A stretch of DNA of 64,000 nucleotides from Marinobacter mangrovi (GTDB taxonomy: Bacteria > Pseudomonadota > Gammaproteobacteria > Pseudomonadales > Oleiphilaceae). The notes beneath the pieces were generated by a model. The model did not search any database, had not been told where the DNA came from, and saw only the letters and a list, made by a program, of their open reading frames with translations. The stretch is from assembly GCF_016798325.1 (NCBI RefSeq), contig NZ_JAERVO010000005.1:307367-371366 (forward strand). The letters run 5' to 3'. How positions within the stretch are numbered: position 1 is the first letter of the stretch; every line of letters begins with the position of its first letter. A program made the translations under genes and the position numbers. Below, piece by piece: positions 7,698-14,648 of the stretch.

Positions 7698-8093
7698 TCA
7701 CCGAAACTCGAACGAACTGATAGAAGATAACAACTCTTTCGCTATAGTCTCGGCCACTATTTCCAGCTCATATTTTATTTCCACCAACCGATTATTCAGC
7801 TCTGGGTGTGATTGCCAGAAACCGTCAGGCAAGTTTAATACGTTGGCCAATAGGTCCCCACGATACATTGCGCCCGCAGCTAATGGATTCTCTTCCAGAA
7901 ACTCAAGGGCAAGTGGGACCGTATATTCCAAGCTCACCTTTTGCCCGACAAGAAGCCGAAGATCTTCCACGGACAAGTTTTCTAGGGGCACTTTTCTTAA
8001 CCGGTGGTTTTCCACAACTACGTGGGACTCTAATTCTGGCGCGGGCCACACCTCGCCTTCTAATTCTTCGATTGATTTGGTGCGATCCACCAC
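7698..8093 (-). CDS. CdiI-type contact-dependent inhibition immunity protein (cassette 22)
   Basis: 131 residues resembling the CdiI_3-like immunity family: IEELEGEVWPAPELESHVVVENHRLRKVPLENLSVEDLRLLVGQ, then VPLALEFLEENPLAAGAMYRGDLLANVLNLPDGFW. In the family these proteins block a cognate CdiA or other polymorphic toxin tip inside the cell. No toxin gene is in the window, so it would be an orphan immunity gene. The start is GTG at 8093 with AAAGGAAG upstream. Confidence 0.7.
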   Translation of the reverse strand: MVDRTKSIEELEGEVWPAPELESHVVVENHRLRKVPLENLSVEDLRLLVGQKVSLEYTVPLALEFLEENPLAAGAMYRGDLLANVLNLPDGFWQSHPELNNRLVEIKYELEIVAETIAKELLSSISSFEFR

Positions 8094-8110
8094 AGTCTTC
8101 CTTTGAACCC

Positions 8111-8195
8111 ATAACGCCAGCTATAAGCAGCGCCCTGACAAGGGCGTCCGGTGGAGGGCCGCAGGCCCGGAACAACCTTAATGGCTTTGTTATGT
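8111..8195 (-). other. attC21
   Basis: TAACGCC at 8112-8118 and GTTATGT at 8189-8195. The arms AGCTATAAG and CTTAATGGCT are complementary; the central hairpin is TCCGGTGGAGGGCCGCAGGCCCGGA. Confidence 0.87.
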
Positions 8196-8552
8196 ATTTT
8201 TGACCCATCCAATACTGAGAACATAACGTGTCCCTTGCTTGACTGGCGCGACCGAATGCTCAGAAACATCAGATCGAAAAAATTTGACGCGTGAACTATC
8301 AAAAATCGGATTGATGCAACGAAACTGCCCACCAGACTTTGGCTGCTTTAGCACTAAATTTAATCGGTAATGCTCTCCGCTATTAACTTGATCAACATGG
8401 GGCGGTATACCCTGCCCCTCACGAAATCGAAGCAGATAAACATCAAAACGGTTCGGCCAGAGACCGCCCCCTAAGAGCATCTTGTCGTATCCCGTGTTTT
8501 GCCGGCCTTTCTCCCAGCGGAAAAGACGGGAAAGAAATTTCTTGATACTCAA
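8190..8552 (-). CDS. 2OG-Fe(II) oxygenase family protein (cassette 21)
   Basis: 120-residue double-stranded beta-helix protein. The iron facial triad is readable: H52 and D54 (PPHVDQV) and H99 (SEHSV), with R109 (GTRYVLSIGW) in the 2-oxoglutarate position. Short members of this family are common cassette cargo; substrates are unknown. The start at 8552 is an inferred TTG (SIKKFLSRLFRWEKG follows). The first ATG in frame is residue 25 and would remove conserved sequence less clearly. Confidence 0.78.
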   Translation of the reverse strand: MSIKKFLSRLFRWEKGRQNTGYDKMLLGGGLWPNRFDVYLLRFREGQGIPPHVDQVNSGEHYRLNLVLKQPKSGGQFRCINPIFDSSRVKFFRSDVSEHSVAPVKQGTRYVLSIGWVKNT

Positions 8553-8571
8553 CTTCGGTGATCCCTGATTA

Positions 8572-8632
8572 CAGATAGCGCATGCAGCAGGGGCGCGACG
8601 TCAGGAGCGTCCCTTGCCTGCATTTGTTAACT
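8572..8632 (-). other. attC20 (degenerate core)
   Basis: Short site. The right core is GTTAACT at 8626-8632, but the left end reads GATTACAG, so the R' GTTA is lost. The arms ATGCAGCAGGGGCG and CGTCCCTTGCCTGCAT still pair. Probably weakened for excision. Confidence 0.6.
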
Positions 8633-8635
8633 TTT

Positions 8636-9079
8636 TCACAGACCACTGAGGGAATCCTCAATTTCCTTGACAATTTCGACTAACGAGCGGCCTTTAGGCT
8701 GGCTTGTGAGCACAAAGGCGGCTTCCATTGGGTCAAAGAGTGCATTCGCATTGTCGAATGACGAGAACTCACCAACTACGAAATGGCCATAGTATCTGGA
8801 GCTAGGAGCTTGGCAAACACTCCAACAACCCCCGTGCCTTTCCACGAATAGCTCCCCTAAGAAATAGCCTATGCGGACAGTTATCCAGTTCTTAGATTCA
8901 GCAGAGATTTCCTGGTCCGACAGCCACGAACTTATCGGCTGCAAGAATTTCTCAGGATTGATCAGAATCTCATGTGGATCTTGAAAGCCTAGTCCTTTCG
9001 AGAAATCGTGAAGGACGGGAAGCCTTTCCTCGCGGAAGGAATTAAACCGTTCTTTCTGTTTCTCAATATCTAAGGACAT
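8636..9079 (-). CDS. Hypothetical protein (cassette 20)
   Basis: 147 residues, cytosolic, beginning MSLDIEKQKERFNSFREE. Contains an Asp/Glu-rich helical N-terminus, an aromatic core (WITVRIGYFLGELFVERHGGCWSV) and VVGEFSSFDNANALFDPMEAAFVL. I do not recognise it; the general look is that of small immunity or SUKH-like proteins but no signature is firm. The ATG at 9079 is preferred to the TTG two codons earlier. Confidence 0.66.
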   Translation of the reverse strand: MSLDIEKQKERFNSFREERLPVLHDFSKGLGFQDPHEILINPEKFLQPISSWLSDQEISAESKNWITVRIGYFLGELFVERHGGCWSVCQAPSSRYYGHFVVGEFSSFDNANALFDPMEAAFVLTSQPKGRSLVEIVKEIEDSLSGL

Positions 9080-9099
9080 TCTCAAGCTCGATTATAAAG

Positions 9100-9181
9100 T
9101 TAACGCTTGCAGCATGCGCGCCCATGGAATGGAGCCGAAGGCGCAATGTAATGGGCGTCGCCGTGCCTGCACTTGTTATAT
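9100..9181 (-). other. attC19
   Basis: TAACGCT at 9101-9107 and GTTATAT at 9175-9181. The arms TGCAGCATGCGCGCCCAT and ATGGGCGTCGCCGTGCCTGCA pair. Same subtype as attC23. Confidence 0.85.
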
Positions 9182-9685
9182 TTTTTTCTTACAAAGCCCA
9201 GTTAGAACATATATATCTTCGATCTGGAGTACAAAAAACAGACAGCTCTCGTAGTTTTCGTTTTTGATGTCGAGTCTGTGAACAGTCCTTTTTATGGGGG
9301 GATGAAAAACCCCCTCCGGATTTATCGACGTAGATGCTAAGCCGTAATATTCGATAATGTCTTCTAAAATCACTCCTGCCACAGCGCTTCTTCCAGCCTC
9401 CGAAAGTTTTCCGGGACCGAGGAGGCCATGCATTACGTACCTCGTGATCTCTGACTGAAGTTCACCGTATTCAATGATCGATTTGCCAACGTACCGAAAC
9501 TCAGATGCAGGAATATATTCATCACCTTTGCTCCAAGTGGCGACAACCTCACTCACAAAAGAGTCAACGTCGGCATCCACTACGTACGCATGTGCCCCGA
9601 AAGAATAACCACGACCGGCCAAGCGAGAAAGACATAACAAGTAGCCGTTGAGTTCATGGATGTAGGGGTTTAAAGCCTCCTGCAT
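9176..9685 (-). CDS. Hypothetical protein (cassette 19)
   Basis: 169 residues starting MQEALNPYIHELNGYLLCLS, with GAGG upstream of the ATG. No signal peptide. Features are a DVDSFVSEVVATWSKGDEYIP stretch, a GYGELQSEI-like helix region and a Lys-rich terminus (GLCKKKI) that runs into the attC19 core. Family not recognised. Single-gene cassette. Confidence 0.66.
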   Translation of the reverse strand: MQEALNPYIHELNGYLLCLSRLAGRGYSFGAHAYVVDADVDSFVSEVVATWSKGDEYIPASEFRYVGKSIIEYGELQSEITRYVMHGLLGPGKLSEAGRSAVAGVILEDIIEYYGLASTSINPEGVFHPPIKRTVHRLDIKNENYESCLFFVLQIEDIYVLTGLCKKKI

Positions 9686-9706
9686 GCAACGCCCTCTTCA
9701 GAAAAT

Positions 9707-9776
9707 ATAACGCCAGTGGTAATGGGCGACAACGGAGCGCAGCGTAGTTGGCGTCCCGTTGACCACCTTGTTAAAT
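9707..9776 (-). other. attC18
   Basis: TAACGCC at 9708-9714 and GTTAAAT at 9770-9776. The arms AGTGGTAATGGGCGACAACG and GTTGGCGTCCCGTTGACCACC fold on each other. Confidence 0.85.
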
Positions 9777-9794
9777 GCCCTGGTTGACGCTTGC

Positions 9795-10067
9795 TCAGTT
9801 GTTAATAGCATATATTTTTTCGACTTCTTCAGGATCAAGCTTTAACAACGCGACTTCCACTTCGGCTAGTGAAAGCTTTGGATTAAAGTACATAGTGTGT
9901 ACCTCACCCTTTGCAGCTTCCTTCACAGTCTTGTCTTGCCAATCTAGGTCACACTCTTCGGTGACATAGTAGTCAATAAAATCGAAAAGCTCATAGTCCT
10001 CTACGCTGACTGCAACAGCCCCGTATTGATCTAGTCCGATTTCGATATGCGGCAGTATTTTCTTCAT
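9795..10067 (-). CDS. Small acidic hypothetical protein (cassette 18)
   Basis: 90 residues from ATG 10067 (MKKILPHIEIGLDQYGAVAV). Strongly acidic: VEDYELFDFIDYYVTEECDLDWQD and LDPEEVEKIYAINN. The acidity and size resemble immunity or DNA-mimic-like proteins, but this is only an impression. A frame extension to 10082 would start inside attC17 and is not used. The gene ends about 19 bases right of the attC18 core. Confidence 0.66.
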   Translation of the reverse strand: MKKILPHIEIGLDQYGAVAVSVEDYELFDFIDYYVTEECDLDWQDKTVKEAAKGEVHTMYFNPKLSLAEVEVALLKLDPEEVEKIYAINN

Positions 10068-10072
10068 GGCAT

Positions 10073-10175
10073 TTAACGCCAATGTTCAGCGGCCGGTTTG
10101 GAGGCGCAACGCGCCGGAATACCGGTCCGGTGGAGGCCCGTTAGGGCCGGAACGTACTGCAACTACTTGTTAGAG
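10073..10175 (-). other. attC17
   Basis: TAACGCC at 10074-10080 and GTTAGAG at 10169-10175. Long arms AATGTTCAGCGGCCGGTTTGG and CCGGTCCGG; the central hairpin is GGAGGCCCGTTAGGGCCGGA. Confidence 0.87.
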
Positions 10176-10504
10176 GCAGAAAGGCTCGACTTGTCTGTCA
10201 GGATGAATTCAGTAACCAGATTTGCCCCAATTGCAGCGATTACCGCTGGACCTATATAAATCCAAACGCCTACAGTATGCTGAGCTTCCTTTAGGACCTC
10301 TTTTTCACTGCCTGCCGCCAGCTTTTCACTTATAAAATGCTCCAATATATCTAAGCTTCCAGCCAGCATCCCTGCGATGGCGATAATCAAAATGCCGAAA
10401 ATCCAGAGACCGTGATATTTTGGCTTTGCTTCTTTATATAGAAGAACAACGAAAAATAAGGGAAGTCCCCCCATTCCCATCGAAATCGCACTAGCAATAT
10501 CCAT
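10163..10504 (-). CDS. Small membrane protein, three helices (cassette 17)
   Basis: 113 residues with predicted helices at about 7-23 (ISMGMGGLPLFFVVLLY), 32-50 (GLWIFGILIIAIAGMLAGS) and 79-98 (GVWIYIGPAVIAAIGANLVT), the last two separated by an acidic loop (EHFISEKLAAGSEKEVLKEA). GAGGA lies upstream of the ATG. Family not recognised; possible roles include a small transporter or membrane-stress protein. Confidence 0.7.
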   Translation of the reverse strand: MDIASAISMGMGGLPLFFVVLLYKEAKPKYHGLWIFGILIIAIAGMLAGSLDILEHFISEKLAAGSEKEVLKEAQHTVGVWIYIGPAVIAAIGANLVTEFILTDKSSLSASNK

Positions 10505-10547
10505 AATTTTCTACGTTTTCCTCTTGTGTATTGAATCGATCAAGCCT

Positions 10548-10602
10548 CTAACGCAGAGCTCAGCCGCGCGCTTTGGGCGTCGGCTGCAGCGGATTGTTAA
10601 GT
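10548..10602 (-). other. attC16 (short, 55 bp)
   Basis: TAACGCA at 10549-10555 and GTTAAGT at 10596-10602. The arms GAGCTCAGCCGCGCG and CGTCGGCTGCAGC pair. One of the shortest sites in the array. Confidence 0.82.
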
Positions 10603-10607
10603 GTTTG

Positions 10608-10928
10608 CTACAAAAACTGCGGAATGCTGGTTTTTAAGATCTTAACCAACTCCGGGTCCATGTATTCATAGTTGTCCGGAATTCCCAAGCAAACCACTTT
10701 TTGATCTTTTAGATGCTCTCTGAATCTTTTTCGCAACTTCCGTTTATGGGCGCTCTCCATCACAAAAATGATCTCAGCCCACTCGACATCTTCAACTCCC
10801 AGGGGAATCTCAGCATCATTGTTCAAGCCCGCCGACCGAACCTCTAGGTTCGCATCATTGCAAAAAACCGCCTCCGCAGTCGGGGAGCGAAGCTTGTTTT
10901 GACTGCACACAAATAGAACTTTAATCAT
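10608..10928 (-). CDS. Low-molecular-weight protein tyrosine phosphatase-like protein (cassette 16)
   Basis: 106 residues from ATG 10928. The phosphatase loop CSQNKLRS (C-x5-R-S) follows the first strand (MIKVLFVCSQNKLRSPTAE). Full LMW-PTPs are about 150 residues and carry a DPD/DPY general-acid loop near the end. Here the C-terminus is short (EYMDPELVKILKTSIPQFL), and MDPE is the only candidate. Short proteins of this type are frequent integron cargo. Phosphatase activity is plausible but unproven. Confidence 0.8.
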   Translation of the reverse strand: MIKVLFVCSQNKLRSPTAEAVFCNDANLEVRSAGLNNDAEIPLGVEDVEWAEIIFVMESAHKRKLRKRFREHLKDQKVVCLGIPDNYEYMDPELVKILKTSIPQFL

Positions 10929-10943
10929 TTTCCTCAACAACAC

Positions 10944-11025
10944 TTAACGCTTTGATCAGCGGCGCACTTTAGTGCGTCCGGTGGAGGGCCATCGGCCCGG
11001 AACGAACTGCATCAACTTGTTAAGC
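10944..11025 (-). other. attC15
   Basis: TAACGCT at 10945-10951 and GTTAAGC at 11019-11025. Contains GCGCACTTTAGTGCGT, which is GCGCGCTTTAGCGCGT in the sister site attC12, a compensatory change in the stem. Confidence 0.88.
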
Positions 11026-11388
11026 ACGTCCGAACTTCCACCATGGCTTCTTTTTGGCAGAAGTAGAAGAAGCTGGAGGCGTCTTCGCGTACTGAAAGGA
11101 GGTGTTAAATTTGCCATCGTCGCCTTCTTGAAAAAAGGTCACAACTGCTTGCGTCCAAGCGTCTCCGCTGTGCGCCATGCGGACATACAATTCGTCGATT
11201 AAGTCCCGCAGTTTTTCGCTGATTAGGGCCTTACCCGGTTGGTCTTCATTCTTCAGTTTGTAGTCAATGCGGGTGCCATCGCACTCGATGGTAAGAGTAC
11301 CCCTTGTCCATTCCTGAGGAGTACACGCGACCGCCTCTGATACGAGCCGTGTGATGACATCCGAATATTGTTCAAGCTTATCGCTCAC
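11020..11388 (-). CDS. Hypothetical protein, possible immunity-type (cassette 15)
   Basis: 122 residues from GTG 11388, with GGGAG upstream. An N-terminal helix (LEQYSDVITRLVSEAV) is followed by beta strands (RGTLTIECDGTRIDYKLKN), and WTQAVVTFFQEGDDGKFNTSFQYAK recalls the YezG/DUF600 type of immunity protein. The tail is basic (SAKKKPWWKFGRA). The family call is tentative. Confidence 0.6.
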   Translation of the reverse strand: MSDKLEQYSDVITRLVSEAVACTPQEWTRGTLTIECDGTRIDYKLKNEDQPGKALISEKLRDLIDELYVRMAHSGDAWTQAVVTFFQEGDDGKFNTSFQYAKTPPASSTSAKKKPWWKFGRA

Positions 11389-11408
11389 CTAGATCTCCCT
11401 TAAGGTGC

Positions 11409-11484
11409 TTAACGCCTGGGCTCAGCGGCCGATTTGGAGGCGCACCGCGCCGGAAAAGCGGTCCGCTGCAGCCCCTGGTTAGGC
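11409..11484 (-). other. attC14
   Basis: TAACGCC at 11410-11416 and GTTAGGC at 11478-11484. Apart from the R'' core and one arm base it is identical to attC9 (13801-13876), although the two cassettes are unrelated. Confidence 0.88.
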
Positions 11485-11487
11485 CTT

Positions 11488-12021
11488 TCAATCCTGGGGA
11501 ACAGATAGGAGCCCACTTTTAGCCAGCTCCCTCCACGTGTCGATATATGCTTGCTGGCCTTCAAGGTTTGAAATACAGGTTTTAACCGTATTTGCCACCT
11601 TCTCCACAAATTTGTCAGAACCTTTCTCGCCTGCGTTTTCCGCGTCGGCCAATATCATTGTTTTTTGAGTTTCTGGAATCGACTCTGACAATGTCTTTGA
11701 ATAATTCCAAAGTGCCCCAAATTGCTCTGGACTCATATCCCGTTCGAGCCCATCTGAGACGTGAGCCATTACCACAGCGAGGGCCGCGCCATTGCCATAG
11801 TTCTTGAATTGCTGCGCCTGAGCCGGCCTCTCCTCCAGTAGCATAGCCATTACGTCGTATGCTGCGGAGCATGTACCCCATGCCTCTGCTTCACGATTCA
11901 TATTATCAATCTGGATTATTGGTCCATCGACACTGAGATAGGAATTGGACTCTTCGGCCAAAGCGAAGCTAGACAGCAATGATGTCGCCAGAACTATCGG
12001 AATAAATGCCTTTTGCACCAT
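11488..12021 (-). CDS. Exported hypothetical protein (cassette 14)
   Basis: 177 residues with a clear Sec signal peptide (MVQKAFIPIVLATSLLSSFALA, cleavage likely after ALA, residue 22). The mature part is helical and acidic with two cysteines (WGTCSAAYDV and VKTCISNLEG) that could form a disulfide. Likely periplasmic. Family not recognised. The gene ends a few bases right of the attC14 core. Confidence 0.7.
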   Translation of the reverse strand: MVQKAFIPIVLATSLLSSFALAEESNSYLSVDGPIIQIDNMNREAEAWGTCSAAYDVMAMLLEERPAQAQQFKNYGNGAALAVVMAHVSDGLERDMSPEQFGALWNYSKTLSESIPETQKTMILADAENAGEKGSDKFVEKVANTVKTCISNLEGQQAYIDTWRELAKSGLLSVPQD

Positions 12022-12041
12022 TGCTCTCTACTTACTTGGGC

Positions 12042-12097
12042 CTAACGCGGAGCGCAGTAGCGTGCTTTAGCACGTCCGCTGACGCGATTTGTTAGCC
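12042..12097 (-). other. attC13 (short)
   Basis: TAACGCG at 12043-12049 and GTTAGCC at 12091-12097. The arms GCGCAGTAGCGTGC and GCACGTCCGCTGACGC pair. The reading frame of its gene runs into the site and stops at 12067. Confidence 0.83.
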
Positions 12098-12591
12098 GAG
12101 TTCCGGGGAAACTGACCTCTTTCCTCCGGATGAACCAAAACCCGAGGAGTCCATTTCTTGTCTATGAGCTCAAAAGACTCACGGGCTTTCATGCCAGATC
12201 CAATCGGATATTCGAGTTCACAAACCTCAAGCTTGCTCTTCTTCTCAAGTATTTGAAAATTTCGAGCATATATAAACCATTCACCGCCGCCATTTTGATC
12301 ACGGATAAAGGCCTTTGTGTGCTCAAACTCCAAATAAGGAGCGACATCGATACCTTTTCCTATTCTATGGACCGAGTCAGCCCTTCGTTCTTCAATAAAA
12401 TCAATAAGTGCTACAAAGCCCGCCGATTGAGAAAGCTGAATTTCTTCGAAGCCTGGTAGTCTGGGATAAAACTGGTGGAGGGCAAAAGACCACTGGCAGC
12501 CAAAGAAAGCCGACTTGGAAAGAATAACGAAAATGTAGTAGGCCCCCCGATTATCGAGCGCAATGAGTTCTCCCGGTCGTAGGTGCTGCAT
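12067..12591 (-). CDS. Hypothetical protein, possibly Imm26-like (cassette 13)
   Basis: 174 residues from ATG 12591 with GGAGGA just upstream. The start LRPGELIALDNRGAYYIFVILSKSAFFGCQW resembles the Imm26-type opening (a GD-I-A strand pair followed by a Y-rich strand). The last dozen residues (NSANKSRQRTC) are encoded by attC13 itself, so the native end may have been lost at cassette formation. Function unproven. Confidence 0.62.
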   Translation of the reverse strand: MQHLRPGELIALDNRGAYYIFVILSKSAFFGCQWSFALHQFYPRLPGFEEIQLSQSAGFVALIDFIEERRADSVHRIGKGIDVAPYLEFEHTKAFIRDQNGGGEWFIYARNFQILEKKSKLEVCELEYPIGSGMKARESFELIDKKWTPRVLVHPEERGQFPRNSANKSRQRTC

Positions 12592-12606
12592 GCTCGTCCT
12601 CCATGG

Positions 12607-12688
12607 CTAACGCTTTGATCAGCGGCGCGCTTTAGCGCGTCCGGTGGAGGGCCATAAGCCCGGAACGAACTGTATCAACTTGTTAACT
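12607..12688 (-). other. attC12
   Basis: TAACGCT at 12608-12614 and GTTAACT at 12682-12688. Sister of attC15; differs by paired changes in the inner stem. Confidence 0.88.
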
Positions 12689-13039
12689 GTTCTTTTCCAA
12701 GCATGAGAATGATGGCCACAACTTTCCCCAAATAGACTCAAAATCGGCAGCAACCTTCGCGCTGGGCTCTTTGTACCCCAGCCAATCATCCGAGCTGTCG
12801 GTGAGGAAACCACTGTTCTCTCCAACCGGCCCGAGCACAATAGGTTTTCTATTGTTATCAAAGCCGATTTCCCTTTGTGGGTGCCCTTCATCATCGAATT
12901 CGAGCCACCAAAATTTTGTTTTCTTATAGAGTGTTTCAAGATCCGGGTTTGCCGCAGGCAATACACGCTTCAACACCCTTTCGAGCAACGAAGACTCCTC
13001 TTTTCGCCACTCGTCAGTTTCAATTTCGATGTAATTCAT
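12683..13039 (-). CDS. Hypothetical protein (cassette 12)
   Basis: 118 residues from ATG 13039 (MNYIEIETDEWRKEESSLLERVLKRV). A longer frame to 13108 would be encoded by attC11 and is not used. A Trp-rich core (TKFWWLEFDDEGHPQREIGFD, DSSDDWLGYKE, WGKLWPSF) suggests a compact acidic protein. Not recognised; the look is similar to small immunity proteins, without firm signature. Confidence 0.66.
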   Translation of the reverse strand: MNYIEIETDEWRKEESSLLERVLKRVLPAANPDLETLYKKTKFWWLEFDDEGHPQREIGFDNNRKPIVLGPVGENSGFLTDSSDDWLGYKEPSAKVAADFESIWGKLWPSFSCLEKNS

Positions 13040-13047
13040 GTGTACAG

Positions 13048-13117
13048 TTAACGCTTGCGTAACAGGTTGGTTTGGAGCGCCAGCGGAAAACCAATCCTGT
13101 TGACGCACTTGTTAGAG
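13048..13117 (-). other. attC11
   Basis: TAACGCT at 13049-13055 and GTTAGAG at 13111-13117. The arms TGCGTAACAGGTTGGTTTGG and CCAATCCTGTTGACGCA pair. Confidence 0.86.
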
Positions 13118-13129
13118 CATGGTGCCGGA

Positions 13130-13414
13130 TTATCCCTCACGGTAGCTCCACTTTGCCGCAGTTATACGCAACAGATCGCCCGACTGGAGTTCAATTACAA
13201 ACTCTGTTGCTTCCGGTTGCGTGGCCGAGTTTATGGAGCTGGAGGGCCCCCAAGGCTCATTTCTCGGAAACTCAAGCTTGGTGAATCCTTCGAACACAAG
13301 TGAGTGCGCTTTCTCTCCCACTGGATAGATCCGAAAGTCACAGCGCGCGGCCTCCCAGCTTATATGGGCCGCAGCCAGAACCGCATCGTGAAGCGGTAGA
13401 TTCTCAAATGACAT
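13130..13414 (-). CDS. Hypothetical protein (cassette 11)
   Basis: 94 residues, MSFENLPLHDAVLAAAHISWEAARCDF. The sequence alternates strands (FRIYPVGEKAHSLVFEGFTKLEFP), then EPWGPSSSIN and FVIELQSGDLLRITAAKW, suggesting a small beta-barrel or sandwich. Family not recognised. It lies between attC11 and attC10, in array orientation. Confidence 0.66.
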   Translation of the reverse strand: MSFENLPLHDAVLAAAHISWEAARCDFRIYPVGEKAHSLVFEGFTKLEFPRNEPWGPSSSINSATQPEATEFVIELQSGDLLRITAAKWSYREG

Positions 13415-13423
13415 TCTTATGCT

Positions 13424-13496
13424 CTAACGCTGGCATAACGGGCCGGCTTGTGGAGCGCAGCGGAACAATCCGGTCCCGTTGATGCGTTGGTTAGAA
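13424..13496 (-). other. attC10
   Basis: TAACGCT at 13425-13431 and GTTAGAA at 13490-13496. The arms GGCATAACGGGCCGGCTTG and CCGGTCCCGTTGATGC pair. Closes cassette 10, which is the copy of cassette 8. Confidence 0.86.
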
Positions 13497-13610
13497 GCCG
13501 TTCACCCGATGGTTTTCGGTCCGCCCCGCAGCTCGCATGCGAACTCCAAAGAAGACCCGCACCTGCTCGCGATCCGGCACCGATACAAACCACCAAACTA
13601 CCTGCCCTAC

Positions 13611-13760
13611 TCAGGATTTACGACGAACAGCCCCACAAACTGGGCACGTTGCTGAAAACCAGAAAGAAGCCAAAACAGGCTTCCAGATTGATCGACGAGG
13701 TTGCGGGCGTTGGCCAGGTACCAAGCCAGAAAGCTCCGCCCAACTTTCCGCCAAGGCCAT
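13611..13760 (-). CDS. Short CPxCG reading frame in cassette 10
   Basis: Too small to be confident: ATG at 13760, 49 codons, ending ...LASFWFSATCPVCGAVRRKS then TGA. CPVCG is a zinc-knuckle-like pair, but only one is present. After the TGA the same frame continues open to a TAA inside the attC10 core (13491), reading VGQVVWWFVSVPDREQVRVF. The homologous cassette 8 keeps both halves and a stop (TAG) at the same place. The whole cassette (13497-13801) holds no longer gene on either strand that looks coding. Confidence 0.4.
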   Translation of the reverse strand: MALAESWAELSGLVPGQRPQPRRSIWKPVLASFWFSATCPVCGAVRRKS

Positions 13761-13800
13761 ATGCACCCAAACACCAGAAAATGACCGAGGGCCTTGGCTT

Positions 13801-13876
13801 TTAACGCCTGGGCTCAGCGGCCGGTTTGGAGGCGCACCGCGCCGGAAAAGCGGTCCGCTGCAGCCCCTGGTTATGC
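13801..13876 (-). other. attC9
   Basis: TAACGCC at 13802-13808 and GTTATGC at 13870-13876. Almost identical to attC14. Confidence 0.88.
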
Positions 13877-14554
13877 GTACTTTGTGACACCAACATGTTG
13901 ATCGAACTGCTTTTGCTCAGCTTCAGATAACCTAGACCGATGCAATCTGAGTGAAAATCCTCCGTGCAAGACGCCACCTTCATTCACCATCCAATCCACG
14001 AGATCGGTAGCACCGACAGAGAATTGTTGTCCCACTTCAACATTAGGAAAGAACTCTGGGACCTCAAATATCTCGGCTATAAATCCGTTTCCATCAAGGC
14101 GAGTGTTGGCCAACCACATGAAGGCAGAATTGTCGCCATCCCTGAGCTTCAGCTTGACCATGGCCTCAAACCTTGGCGACCCATCTTCTGGCAACATGGC
14201 CCTAAACTTCGAAAGCGTCTCATGAGCGTGGCTTATCGCATTTTGATACTCGGCACTCTTGCTATCCATTTGGGCAAAGGACGGCCCCGGATCAATGTCT
14301 GGCTTTCTCCCGAGATCTCGTCGGAGCATTTGCCATTCATACCAAACATTCTCTGGGTCAAGATCCACGTATCCACGACTCTCGTCCATCTTCTTCGCAT
14401 CATCTGCCTCCATCATCATGCAGGACGCATCATCGCGAATAGAGATGACCTCTTCATAGTCCAGAGGTGAACCCTTTTTGTCTTCCGCATTAACAAGAAT
14501 CGCAGATAGCGCAGGTATGAAATACGGAATCAAATTATTTGAATCCTCGGACAC
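13871..14554 (-). CDS. DUF2314 domain protein (cassette 9)
   Basis: 227 residues from GTG 14554, with GGAG upstream; the largest gene of the integron cassettes apart from map. The N-terminal half (IPALSAILVNAEDKKGSPLDYEEVISIRDDASCMMM) is a conserved companion domain. The C-terminal part (AFMWLANTRLDGNGFIAEIFEVPEFFPNVEVGQQFSVGATDLVDWM) is DUF2314, a domain of unknown function. No export signal. The stop lies at the attC9 core. Confidence 0.8.
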   Translation of the reverse strand: MSEDSNNLIPYFIPALSAILVNAEDKKGSPLDYEEVISIRDDASCMMMEADDAKKMDESRGYVDLDPENVWYEWQMLRRDLGRKPDIDPGPSFAQMDSKSAEYQNAISHAHETLSKFRAMLPEDGSPRFEAMVKLKLRDGDNSAFMWLANTRLDGNGFIAEIFEVPEFFPNVEVGQQFSVGATDLVDWMVNEGGVLHGGFSLRLHRSRLSEAEQKQFDQHVGVTKYA

Positions 14555-14573
14555 CTTTTACTCCTTCTCCCGC

Positions 14574-14648
14574 ATAACGCTCATGCGCAGCGGCCGGTTT
14601 GGCGCGCGCAGCGTGACAAACCGGTCCGACTGACGCGGCTGGTTAGAA
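14574..14648 (-). other. attC8
   Basis: TAACGCT at 14575-14581 and GTTAGAA at 14642-14648. The arms GCGCAGCGGCCGGTTTGG and CCGGTCCGACTGACGC pair. Closes cassette 8. Confidence 0.86.

Noticed and set aside
13537..13887. Plus-strand frames in cassette 10 (13448-13804, 13537-13887)
   Set aside because: They run through attC sequence, face against the array and do not keep frame in the duplicate cassette 8.
11409..13983. Short frames translating attC9 and attC14 (GLQRTAFPARCASK-type peptides)
   Set aside because: Products of the folded attC sequence itself; identical because the sites are identical, not because a protein is conserved.
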